A DNA stretch of 64,000 nt, taken from positions 496,001 to 560,000 of the forward strand of contig JASJOG010000161.1 in NCBI GenBank assembly GCA_030142905.1, written 5' to 3'. The DNA comes from Heliopora coerulea (lineage: Eukaryota > Cnidaria > Anthozoa > Scleralcyonacea > Helioporidae). Both the position numbers and the translations under genes were made by a program. Position 1 is the stretch's first letter. Each line of letters opens with the position of its first letter. Below are positions 52,844 through 63,279 of the stretch, piece by piece. The notes beneath the pieces are model-generated. The model had not been told where the DNA came from. It saw nothing but the letters and a program-made list of their open reading frames with translations, and ran no database searches.

Positions 52844-55043
52844 CAGATGCAATTCCTATGCAATTTTTTGTTTATTTTTAGGATATTTTAGGCTGATCTA
52901 AGAATGGCGGATTCATTCGTAACGTTCCATAATTGTGGCCAAAAATATTGGGACAACACTTAAAATTGAATACGCTTTCCATTTATCCCCTTCAATCTTT
53001 TTAGTATAAGTATCAATGCCCAGCAGAAAATACGTGATAAGCTATTCTATACTGGACATTGATGTTAAATTAAGATCATGTTTTCCGTTTGGTGAATGGA
53101 TTGCCGTATTCCCTTCAATGTTTTAAGTATTCGGCCGATCTTTTTCCTTGCTTGTGACACAGTACGTGCCAGCTGTCATGCTGTTTATCGTACTTGGTTG
53201 GCATTTCAGAAAAGTCATGTTTCTTTCTTTGACTCTCAGTGAGTTTTGAATACGCCTCTTCTCTGTATTAAGCCCCCCTTTCTACTAAGCCCCCCTCACT
53301 ATTGAGCCCCAATCTCTATTAAGTCCTCCTCTCTATTAAGGCTCCCTCTCTAATAATCCTCCCTTCTAAAAAGTCTAAAAAATATATATAAGCCTTCCTC
53401 CTGGGCTTAAAAGAGCGTCGATGGTGTCTCTGTAGTTATGGCGAGAGTGTGAACTGAAATGATTGTTTCATAGACTAAATCGATTAATTAGTGAGTGTAC
53501 TAAAATCATTGAACAACTTGTGAGATGGGAATTAAATGCCTGACACTGATAGAGAAAACAGAGCTTTGGGATATAATTACAATGTGTCATCTTCATGAAT
53601 TTTAGTGCAACATCTACAGAATAAACATCATTAGTTTTAATACAAACCATATTTACCGTACAAGAACGTAAATACTCTGCTAGTTGGAGACAGCAGTCTC
53701 ACAGTCAAGTTCTAATCTATATCAAAAGTCCCGGAATATGGGTCATTCTATGTCAACTTAAACTACATAATTTGTTTCAACTCTTCTGATGTTACCAAAA
53801 TCAACATCTACCTGCCCCTCGTGAATCTTTCGCGACAGAAAAAATCAAAATCGGTCTGATGACAGTAGTTTGATAGAACATTAATGCAAGGGATGCAAAT
53901 TGGAACTATAAAAACCTTAATGGGAGTTGCCAGGATTTAATGTGTGCCAGTCATCTTTTGAAGCCAAGAATAAGCTAACCCATTCTTATTCATTTGACTT
54001 TTTTCTCCAAACCAGCTTTGTTTAATGTAATTGGTCAAAATATGTTATCAGACTCTTAACTTACGGTTCTTACACTCAAGTCTTTTCTTTTCCATATTGC
54101 CCACTTTTTCTTTCTTCTAGCATCATCAGGAACTAAGAGTGCACCTACTGTAACCAACTTTTTATTTTTATGATGAAAAACAATGTATTGCGTTTCCTGG
54201 AGTATTTTTTGGCAAAACATTGTCAATTTGAATGAATCCTAGACTTTCTGTGCCCCAATAATAATGTGTCCTTATCAATTTCAAACTATGTCCAAGGCAT
54301 ATAGTTCCTGCCTACTTGTACACATTAATCAAATAAGTCAGAAGTTGAGAGTTCTTATACCGAAAGTAGTGTGTGTAGATTTGAGTATGATTGATGGACT
54401 GAATATTACCAGAAAATTTGATGACGTTATACCAAACGTTTCCAAACAATAATGGGTTAATGTCGGATGCAACACCGGAGTTGGGCTCTGAACAACACCT
54501 TCTCCTCAGGGGAAGAGGTTTGAAAGAGGTCAGTGAGGGAGTCAAAATGAATACGATTTGAATGCTGTCGTGACGCTGTGAAATGAATGCTTAAAAGATG
54601 TGGGGTGAAATTCCATCTGGGTACTTATTAATTCTGCCATAATAGAGGGGGTATCACTACTAAGAAGAAACGTTGAGGAATAACTGTTTACTACACTCAC
54701 TCCAGTGCGTTTCGACCAGGGTTTTGGTTTGAAACAAAATATCCGATTGAAAAGTTCTTCTTGCGAGGAAGTTGGGTAATGCGGCCATTATGAATAAACA
54801 GGACACGGGACATAAACGTTACAAATTTGGTGTATTAATATTATCAATGTTTGAGCCTATGACATTGCACATTTAACATGTTACGTGTAACATTTGACAT
54901 TACCTATACCATGCATGGAATATAGCCATTAAAATATATGGAACGTCTATTATGTTTATTTTTGTTGTTTTAGATAGGTTTAGAGGTTAGTGGGTGTGAA
55001 AAGTATACGGATAAATGTTAACCTCCCTATTTATGATTTTAAG
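52844..55043. other. Intronic DNA with a 17-bp minisatellite at 53261-53373
   Basis: The only structured stretch is about six degenerate units of TCTATTAAGCCCCCCTC. No gene is supported in the rest. A possible acceptor CTTTCTTCTAG at 54120 opens a frame that is in phase with exon B but stops after about 17 codons, so an alternative short last exon is conceivable. The segment ends at the acceptor TTATGATTTTAAG (55043). Confidence 0.5.
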
Positions 55044-55943
55044 AACTGAAGACCCGGTGGAAGTCTGTAAAGCACAAAGCTAAACTTCAAAAGTTGTTGG
55101 ATCCAAAAACCATTACAACAAAAGTTGGTCCAGTTCGTGTGTCTTTTAGTCGGAAATTTTTGGTTGGCAAAGGAAACCAGGGTACTTTAGTGTATGATGG
55201 TTTACATGATGATGGCAGTGAAGTTGCTGTTAAACGTATGTTAGCTTATGTGTATAAAAGGTCTGTGAAAAGTAATGAGGAGGAAATTGCAAACCTTGCT
55301 GACTTGAAGACGTCAGATCATATTGTCAACTACCGGAGCTTCATACATGAAACAGCCGATCCTTTCTGCTATGTTATTCTTGACCTTTGCGAAGAAACCT
55401 TAGCAGACTATGTCAAGAGCCACAACAAACAATTTTTGGAACGACGTGGTCCGATCATTATCAAAGAAATTCTCACTGGATTACAAGCACTTCACAATGG
55501 GGTCAAGAAAGTTCTTCACAGAGATTTGAAACCACAAAACATACTAGTTGACCACGAAGGACGAATGCGTTTGGCTAACTTTGGAGTTAGTAGAATATTA
55601 GACAAAGGGGCAACGTCACTGCATACTGAGCCTGTAGGAATTTTTGGCTGGACTGCAGCCGAATCCATCAAAGGGAGGGAAGATGGAAAGGTAACGTTCG
55701 AGAGAAAATCAGACGTTCAAGTGGCTGGCATGATATGTTTTTATATCTTAACCAAAGGCGAACATCCTTTTGGTGCTGTACATGAACGTATGTTGAATAT
55801 TTATAATGGCAACCCAGTTAATATGCAGAAATTGTCGGACCCAAACGCCAGACGTTTCGTATCTTGGTTGATTAGTCATAAAATTGAAGATCGCCCATAT
55901 GTAGAGCAAGCATTAGCAGATGATTACCTTCAAGTACCCTCAG
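55044..55943 (+). CDS. IRE1-like kinase domain exon, probable pseudokinase
   Basis: This single exon carries a kinase domain of the IRE1/RNase L type. The frame opens at the acceptor ATTTTAAG (55043) in phase 1 and ends at CAG|GTAAGG (55943) in phase 1. Motifs in order: KFLVGKGNQGTLVYDG (Gly loop), VAVKRM (Lys), CYVILDLCEETLADYV, LHNGVKKVLHRDLKPQNILV (catalytic loop), RMRLANFGVSRIL, GIFGWTAAES and EHPFGAVHER. In the DFG motif Asp is Asn, so Mg-ATP chemistry is doubtful. The open frame runs on to 55987, but the donor consensus argues that the last codons are intronic. No KEN/RNase domain is visible in the window. Such kinases are expanded in corals (known); signalling role unknown. Confidence 0.8.
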
Positions 55944-55983
55944 GTAAGGAAAAAATGTTGTGCCATGTTAACGTTCATTCCAA

Positions 55984-57115
55984 ATGATCATTGATAATGT
56001 GAAAACAGCCAGTGTTACGCTACCATACAATACATATAATAGATATGTTAAGCCTAACTGGACAAATAAAGGTCGACCAACAGGGGGCGCTCGTACCAAA
56101 CCTATGCAGATTACAAGGATACAAAGCGAGACTTTAGGAAAGAGCAGAGACGTTGTTCAGCGGATTATCAGTCGAAAGAGTAAGAAGGATTATCAAAGGT
56201 TTCTGATCGTAGTTATAATCTATTCTAGTGGTTGATTAATTCACGGAAGAGAGATAACCAAGATCTAATGATTTATAGATTCCATGACAAAATTTTAGTT
56301 AAATTGCAAGAAGTCGAAATGTGAACAGGCTGTATTTTAAAGATTCGCACTAAAAAAAATTTCAAACTCGATGTGAATTGCCTTGCTGAAAGAGTGAATC
56401 ATCACGATGAAACCCTTGCCATTTTCAACATCTGAAATAGAAAAAGGAATCGAAAGCTTACCAAGCAGGAAAGCAATGGGGTCAATGGGATCTATTATGA
56501 ACATATTAAGTTGGGTAGGGAGATTCTACTGAATCACTCAAGTTATTATTTAATGCAATTATCATTTCCAGCAAGCTTTAAAATTGCGATCGAAATTCCA
56601 GTACCGAAGAAGCAAAACAAAAAAGCAAGATGTTTTGACGATTGTCGAAGAATAAATCTTTTTTCATTGTTAGACAAGATTGAACAATGATTTGTTTTCA
56701 ACAAAATACAAATCATTTACGCACCTCATTTCACAATATTCAGGGAGTTTATAAGAAAATACAGGAAGTGATAACTGCGGCATTTATCAGTGACGCAACT
56801 ATAAAGAACTGTTGTGATGACGGAGATCGAGTTTATTCATGCTTCGTAGATTTTAGCATGAAAGGCTTTTGACCGAATATGGATTGAAGCAAGTTTAAAT
56901 AAAATTTATCGCCACATACAACTTGAAGGAAAAGCTGGTGTGTTATTCAAAATTAGTATTTGGACACGAAGATCGTTAATATTAACGGTTTCTTCCCGAC
57001 AACTCTGGTCAAAAGTGTGGTCATAATCAGAGAAAAACCCTCTTATCCCATCCCTCGTACCCCAAAGAACAATGTTGGATTCGTCTCGAAATAAACTCGA
57101 ATGCAGGTGCAACGT
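55984..57115 (+). pseudogene. Degraded non-LTR retrotransposon (LINE) RT fragment
   Basis: Text typical of LINE RT linkers (YVKPNWTNKGRPTGGA; KSKKDYQR) at 56000-56210 is followed by RT-like blocks in mixed frames. These are PFSTSEIEKGIESLPSRKAM (about 56415), KIPVPKKQNKK-type text, LRTSFHNIQGVYKKIQE, FVDFSMKGFDRIWIEASLNK (motif A-like, about 56848-56905) and IRGFFSD/PQRTMLD-type remnants to about 57115. No catalytic DD block can be identified. The resemblance is to CR1/I-type elements common in cnidarians. Confidence 0.55.
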
Positions 57116-58223
57116 TGTTGCAGCACTTTCTTTTATTGACTAAATGAGGTTTATGAACATATATAAATGGTCGGTGGTATTAGAATCAGAATTTCAATTT
57201 TCTCATCCAGACCAGGTACTTTCATGCTGTTTGCTAGTTTTTGAAGCGTCTGTCGCCTTGATGAAATCGTGTAATGATGCGCCTTTGGCGGCAGAATCTC
57301 TCGTGAGCGAAGTCCTGTTTGCAGGAGTGAAATTTCCTGATGCAAGCTTTGTTTTAGATTCATCTTCAGGGCAATATGATAAGAAAATTTCATGATTGAC
57401 TTACACTGCAAAAGTCAACTAGAAAAGTTGACTTGAGCAGGATTCGAATCTTAAACTAATTTAAATGTACAAGAGATTCTTGCGACAGCTTAACGCTCGA
57501 TATTATGAAGATGTGCAGTGTTTCGATAGTATTTCAAAATCATCCTCAGTGTATCATGAAGACAAAAACGTTGTGATTGACTGGGTTAAATGGATATAAC
57601 GCGTTAAGTTGTCACGAGAATCTCTCGCGCACTTAAAATGGATAAAAGAAACATACCGTTCTGAGTTTACTCTATAATTCAATTTGTAGAACAGTGGTTT
57701 TGAAACCCGGCGATGCGAGTTTGAATCCTGCTCAAGTCATCTCACATTTCTAGTATAACCTTCGCTGTGTAGGTTAATTATGACATTTTCACTTCATAAA
57801 CCCTGTAAGCTCGCCTGTCTTAGCGAACCAGGCTGGAAAGCTTTCAATGGGTATGATATATAATCGAAGCTGGCGAAGAAGCAACATGTGCCTCGTGCTG
57901 TTGTATTGAGATTGTAGTTGCCAAAACCTTCTACAGTTAATTATATCAAAAGAACCCTAAAAGGTGGTTTAACGACAAACAGCATCGAAACAATTCACAA
58001 CTTGAATATGAACTTTTTTGTTTGCTTACGACTCTACATCCTAAAGCCTAATAGCCTGCTAAACAGGCGCTCTTGGTGAAGGCGGGACGAAGCGGTAAAA
58101 AAGCGCCTACAGCCATCACCCCACTTTTTGAAATACGCCTCTTTGTTAAAATAACTAATTTCATTTATAACATGTTAATTAAAATTGTTGCTATTGATTT
58201 TCCGGGCGAAAATCGTAGACGCA
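57116..58223. other. Intergenic or intronic DNA with nested inverted repeat 57431-57740
   Basis: TGACTTGAGCAGGATTCGAA (57431) pairs with TTTGAATCCTGCTCAAGTCA (about 57720-57740). Inside it, AGAGATTCTTGCGACAGCTTAACGC (about 57472) pairs with a diverged GCGTTAAG...GAATCTCTC (about 57600-57630). This is probably a MITE. No gene recognised. The ORFs at 57144-57411 are on both strands and have no family features. Confidence 0.5.
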
Positions 58224-58306
58224 ATATAAAAATGAGAGCCCAGCTCATGATTTTTATGTGGAGAGGCATAACGACAGAAACAAAACACAAAGTATATAAA
58301 ACGACT

Positions 58307-58350
58307 TTACTAACGTTTCGTTGCGGACGTGCAACGTATTCAGAGTGACT
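58307..58350 (-). ncRNA. Hammerhead-like motif, left arm of PLE copy 5
   Basis: Minus strand: CTGAATA (complement of 58337-58343; consensus CTGANGA with one change), CGTTGC/GCAACG helix II, then AAACGTTAGTA. One altered core base suggests weak or no activity. Confidence 0.45.
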
Positions 58351-58662
58351 AACTTACAAATGTGACTAAAACCTATACTGTATATCTATTTACACGTGAT
58401 GATAAGTTACATGATAGCTAAACAATAGGATTAAAGTGACAAGGTGTAGGGTGACAAGATGTAGGGTGACAGGAAAATAGAGATGAAATGAAATGAAGTG
58501 AGAAGAGGACCACGTAGAACTAAAATAAAGAAAGGGGTATGGATGAGATGTTTTCGTTGAGAGTGAGTCTAAATTTTGATATAAGTAAACTCTCTCTCGA
58601 AGGAGCTCAAAGATGGAGTTCGAACGACAGGAAGAGATGATAGTGAAATCATCAGCAAAGAT

Positions 58663-59322
58663 GTGGTGAAGAGACGTGATCTGGTTTATACTCTAGTTAG
58701 TCGTTATTTTAAAACCTGTTCTTCCTACCACCTCTTTCATTCCGAGTTACTTAATCTCAAAAATCTTTTACTCAGCAATGGATATCCTGACATTTTCCTT
58801 GACCGCCGCGTTAGATTCTTTCTCGATAAACTGTTCAGTCCGCCCACAGGAAACTCAAACACACCTGACAAAACTGTTCTCAACTTTTCTCTCCCTTTCA
58901 CAGGTTCACACTCTTTACAAATCCGAACTCGAATTGCTAAACTATATTCCTCTGCTTTTCCACACGTTACTGTGCGTTTCATCTTGCAGTCAGGCAGACG
59001 ACTGTCGGGTTACTTTTCTTTCAAAGACCAAATTCCCAAGCTGATGAGGTCGCGTATTATTTATAAATACTCGTGTCAATTGTGCAAAGCATTGTATTTT
59101 GCCCAAACGCGCCGGCATTTTCATACGAAAATCTCAGAGCACATGGGGGTTTCTCCTTTGACGGGAAGGAAACTTGCAACAAATTCCCTTTCAAGCGTTC
59201 TTGCCCACGCACATCAATCTCTTTACTACATCTCTCCTGATGATTTCACAATCATCTCTTCCTGTCGTTCGAATTCCAACTTTGAGCTCCTTCGAGAGAG
59301 AGCTTACTTACATCGAAATTAA
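58663..59322 (+). CDS. PLE copy 5: RT C-terminus and GIY-YIG-like endonuclease (partial)
   Basis: Open for 219 codons. RT thumb text (LVYTLVSRYFKTCSSYHLFH, NGYPDIFLDRRVRFFLDKLF) is followed by the RT-endonuclease junction (LPFTGSHSLQIRTRIAKLY, GYFSFKDQIPKLMRSRIIYK) and a GIY-YIG-type region. That region reads YSCQLCKALYFAQTRRHFHT...ISEHMGVSPLTG, where the usual YIGQT is YFAQT. The RT catalytic half is missing. The frame is open but starts inside the inverted repeat and lacks a plausible start, so it is a truncated remnant and not a gene. Confidence 0.75.
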   Translation: MVKRRDLVYTLVSRYFKTCSSYHLFHSELLNLKNLLLSNGYPDIFLDRRVRFFLDKLFSPPTGNSNTPDKTVLNFSLPFTGSHSLQIRTRIAKLYSSAFPHVTVRFILQSGRRLSGYFSFKDQIPKLMRSRIIYKYSCQLCKALYFAQTRRHFHTKISEHMGVSPLTGRKLATNSLSSVLAHAHQSLYYISPDDFTIISSCRSNSNFELLRERAYLHRN

Positions 59323-59549
59323 GACTCTTTCGCAAAGAAAACATCTCACTCATGCCCCTTTCTTTATTTTAGTTCTACGTGGTCCTCTTTTCACTTCATG
59401 TCATTTCATCTCTATTTTCCTGTCACCCTACATCTTGTCGCCCCACGTCTTGTCACCCTGCATCTTGTCACTTTAATTCTATTGTTTAGCTATCATGTAA
59501 CTTATCATCAAGTGTGAATAGATATATAGGTTTTAGCCACATTTGTAAG

Positions 59550-59600
59550 TTAGTCACTCTGAATATGTTGCACGTTTGCATCGAAACGTTAGTAAAGTCG
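59550..59600 (+). ncRNA. Hammerhead-like motif, right arm of PLE copy 5
   Basis: CTGAATA (59559-59565), GTTGCACGTTTGCATC as a partly paired helix II, GAAA (59583-59586), CGTTAGTA. It mirrors 58307-58350 with a weaker helix II. Confidence 0.4.
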
Positions 59601-59963
59601 TTTTAAATACTTTGTGTTTTATTTCTGTCATTATGCCTCTCCACATAAAAATCATGAGCTGGGCTCTCATTTTTATATAACATGTCAAATATATGTAAAA
59701 TAAAAACCAATCATAATGAAGCTAGAAATTACAATAAATTACAACAGCTAATTGTGGACTCCCGCAGAAACTTTCAGTCTTATCCGTACCTTCACTGATA
59801 TAAGGAAAAGCTCTTGTCATGCAAACTTCAAAAAAGTGTGCAACAAAAGGAAGACCTCTCAAAAAAGAGAGTGCCAGCGGCTTCTGCAGGATCTGCAAGT
59901 TTAGTTTAAACTTGGTAAGATACTTATCTTTGAAAATTTTTAGCAGCAGTAACAGATAGTGAT

Positions 59964-60439
59964 CAGTGGCGTAGCTAGAGGGTAGGGGATCTAGAAAAAG
60001 CCAGGTCATCTGTCGGAAAATTTGGGTGTTAGGTGGCTGTTGATTGGAACGGAATTAACCTGTTTCAAATTGCAGCTAATATCTTCCTCTGCTTAACTTT
60101 GTGAAATATTTAGAGTTGATAATGTCATTAAAATGTCGGATCCTGTTACACGGGGGCGAAAAAATAGTTACCGTTCAACAATAAAGCAATAGACCTTATG
60201 CATGATCACGTCAGCAAAAGCAAAGCGCGCTGTGAATTCTGGTCTGAGTGGTCACGCAAACGAAAATATTTCAATGTTAAATGCATAAGGCAATAGATAA
60301 TTTTGTAGTTGGGTAAATGACTAGACATATGCTAAATGAATTAATATATAAATAATTGGCTACACCCATAAGGCCACGCCCATTTCCCAGAAAAATATCG
60401 CACTCGTCCTCCCTAGAAAACATCCTAGCTACGCTACTG
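59964..60439. mobile_element. hAT-type MITE, 476 bp
   Basis: Ends CAGTGGCGTAGC (59964-59975) and GCTACGCTACTG (60428-60439) are inverted with one mismatch. They are flanked by 8-bp repeats ATAGTGAT (59956-59963) and ATAGGGAT (60440-60447). Same family of ends as 16652-17833. Confidence 0.8.
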
Positions 60440-61445
60440 ATAGGGATTTAAAGCATTGTACTGGCTTATTTGTGTGAAAGGTGCGAAATTCAAGTTTTAA
60501 AGGACAATAATTTGTTAGACAATATGCGTTACCAGTGGCTAAAAACTCCGTGGCTTTAGCTGAACCTCTGCTGACATCTTTGAATCCCTAAACAAGCCGC
60601 ACGAATTCGACCCAGGACTAACACCGCCGCAAACTGGTTGCCAAAGTCCCGAAAGGTTCCTTCGACGTCTACGCACACCCCAGCTATGAAGAGAGTCACT
60701 AAAGGCTCGTTTACACGTGTGCGATTCGAGCTTGTGGTGTAAAGTTGCTGGAAAACCAAAAGATTCGTTTGATTCAATTGCTCCTGCGTCGGCTGTTTTA
60801 GTGTGACAGTAAAATCACGAAATGACAGCTTTAGCGTATTGAATTTCAACCATTCCCTTCCAAAATAATTTTACTGACACTTTGGCATCTCTTCAGTGTC
60901 TCAACAATTTTATCTTTTCATTTATCCAAAGTTGCAGCATGAAAAGTATCAACAATACAGTTTTCTGCCTCCCAACAATAAGGCTGACAAAACGACAAAA
61001 CGCGCTGTCTTCGAGCTTTAAAGTCAATTAATTCATTAAACAACACGCAGTTATTCCAAGACTTTGTGCTTCTTCAAAGACGTCTGGATAATTACAATGA
61101 TATATTGCCAAGTGTTCGCTAACTTCTAAGTGTCTGTATTCTTCATGTTGTATTTGTTCTTGGTGAAGTGTTACTCCTTCTGAAAATAGAATTCTGAAAA
61201 TAAGTGTTCAGGTTTTATGTACTCGGTCCTTGCGGCTATTCATCCTCTTCAGCAACGTAATAATCCCGAACGACTCCACTATTATCACCGTTTTCAGGGC
61301 AAATCTTGAATGAATTTTCATGAAATTGAGTTTCCTGTGATGAAGGACAAAGCTGACAAATTCGAGGGATAAAACAATACTTTTATCAACATTTATTGCT
61401 TTGAAACAGTGCAATCTACATAACTAAAGAACACTTTAACACCCA
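60440..61445. other. Non-coding DNA
   Basis: No gene recognised. AAGGCTCGTTTACACGTG near 60703 is one end of the MITE family seen at 28088. Confidence 0.5.
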
Positions 61446-61935
61446 CGTTAATTTGCTGCTATACTCACAAGGCATTTCGAGACACTAAATTGTGCACGAT
61501 CAAAATCGAATAAAAGCCCGAATGTATTATTGTCTATACTGTCTACACGAGAGTATTGGAAAATACTTACAAAACCATGTACCTCACTGCTCTTAACACA
61601 GTCCACAGTGTATCGAACTCCTGAACGAGGACAATGCTGAGCTTTATTTCAAGGATTACAATAAACAATTAAAAGTACCCTTCGTTATTTTTGTTGATTT
61701 CGAGAGTTCAAAAACCAGGATCCACACGATTAAACTGAGTTCTGAAGAAGCCTGCTCCAATAAAACTGTGTACCTTGGTGAAGATGGTGTTGACAAGCTT
61801 CTCGAGTGGTTTGAAACAGAACTAGAACATATTCGAGAGAAACGTTATTTCGGTTAACCAATGCGAATGAGCAGTGACAAAGTTCTACAATTTTATTGCC
61901 GATCACAAACCAGAAAATACAAAACAAAAACATAA
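61446..61935 (+). pseudogene. Fragment of a second Polinton-type PolB (zinc finger and exonuclease I)
   Basis: One frame with three stops reads HVNLLLYSQGISRH, a zinc finger YYCLYCLHESIGKYLQNHV...HC, then ELYFKDYNKQLKVPFVIFVD with FE (exonuclease motif I, as in PolB of the main element). It continues KTVYLGEDGVDKLLEWFETE and, after a TAA, PMRMSSDKVLQFYC. The same order occurs in the PolB gene at 36735-40593, but the sequence is too diverged for a recent copy of it. Nothing upstream or downstream of the fragment is recognisable. It indicates a second, older Polinton or a related PolB-bearing element. Confidence 0.7.
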
Positions 61936-63052
61936 ATTACGACAATCAAATCTAGAATAACTTTTGTGGAAAAAAGAACGAGCAGGAAGAAGTGTGAAAC
62001 TTAGCTCTTCCGCGGTTAAACCTTCTGCTTATGTTTGTTTTTGAAGAAGTAAAAAAGAAAATGGCGAAGCTTATAAACCGGAAACTCCAACTGCTTGTCA
62101 ACCATTCACAGGCATCTCTAAAGGTTAAACCTCAAATTTACTTAATGAAGATGAACTTAAACTTTCTCTATACGTTTTAAAATCAGAAGAAAGCAGATGC
62201 TAGTCGAATATCGAAAAGATGATATGGAAGAATGTCGTTGGGAAACTATTTTTGAAAACTGCTCGATACAGTGACTAGCCAGGAAGATTAAAGAACCATT
62301 CTGATTGCAAAATCTGTATTTCAAGGCTTCTAAATTTAGATATACCTGTGATTTATACAGCACAGCTAAGTGCATGCTTACCAGGACATGAAAAGACTCG
62401 AATCATACAATTCAGCATCCATTCAACATCAGCGAAGAATATCGTAAACAATGAGTTTCTCAGCAAATATCCAACCAACTAGCGCCAGCTCGAGTTCCCT
62501 AATCCCTAGCAGTTTTGTCCAAATGCATCAGGAAGAAGCAACTCAAAGCTTCGCTACGAAAACTATTAAGTCGAGTAAATTCTCAGGAACCGTATTATGA
62601 AAACTGCTTATTCAACGTCCGAATCGTGAATTGTCCAGTAACTAAGATGACCTCAAGAAGTTAAACCAGCCTCAACTTCCAAGCACTTACTCTTTTTAAA
62701 GGAAACCATTTCGTTCATGCTTCCATTTACTGGCTTCAGTGTTCAGCTGTCGTAAACAACTCTGGACAGGTGAAAACAAACTAAAAAAGAAACGAGATAA
62801 ATATCCTCAAATCTGGACCTTAGTCTCCCAATTTTGCTCTTAAGTGCGCGGAATCAAGGGATAAATACCTATATGCTAGAAATACGTGTACCAAACTAGA
62901 AATGCGTGCACGCAACAACCTCTCGCCCATCCTTCCAATATATCTCTCGAGAATCCAACTAGCACTGATAAATTTTCAAAATTGTCAAAATTACAAATGT
63001 TTGAGGAAGTTGATCGTCCAGGTTAGTGTAGTCTTGAAAAAGACTGTTGGTT
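61936..63052. other. Non-coding DNA, possibly further PolB decay
   Basis: No block can be assigned to a protein family with confidence. Short coding-like pieces occur, but no motif is conserved. Confidence 0.4.
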
Positions 63053-63100
63053 GAAGTGACTGACGTTTCGACAGCCTTAGCGGCGGTCATCTTCAGAGTC
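63053..63100 (-). ncRNA. Hammerhead ribozyme motif at the end of PLE copy 6
   Basis: Minus strand: CTGAAGA (complement of 63090-63096), GAC...GTC-type helix II around CGCCGCTAAGG, GAAA (63066-63069), CGTC (63062-63065). The core boxes match the consensus. Helix II pairing is imperfect. Confidence 0.5.
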
Positions 63101-63279
63101 AATAAGGAGAGTAAATGTCAGGTTCGCCTGTATTTGTATCTGGCATCGTGCGTGATAAGTGGGCGGTCGTATTAGTCATGGAGGTGTGATAGTTGGTGAG
63201 AAGCAATAGGTGTGGTTGTGTAGGCGTTAATCATCAGTTTGTCGAAGTGTAAGTCTATTGGCTGCTCGCACGTTTGACT

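Larger units (their letters stand above)
58224..59678 (+). mobile_element. Penelope-like element copy 5 flanked by 0.45-kb inverted repeats
   Basis: The outer segments (58224 to about 58672 and about 59220-59678) are inverted copies, sharing GAGAGCCCAGCTCATGATTT, hammerhead motifs and CTCGAAGGAGCTCAAAG-type text. The space between holds only the C-terminal part of the PLE protein, which overlaps the right arm. It belongs to a different PLE lineage from copies 2-4. Confidence 0.85.

Noticed and set aside
36500..52849. 6-bp target duplication of the Polinton
   Set aside because: The flanks AACTTA and CAGATG do not match, and shifting the ends by a few bases does not help.
55944..55987. Extra C-terminal residues of the kinase ORF
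   Set aside because: They follow a strong CAG|GTAAGG donor and look intronic.
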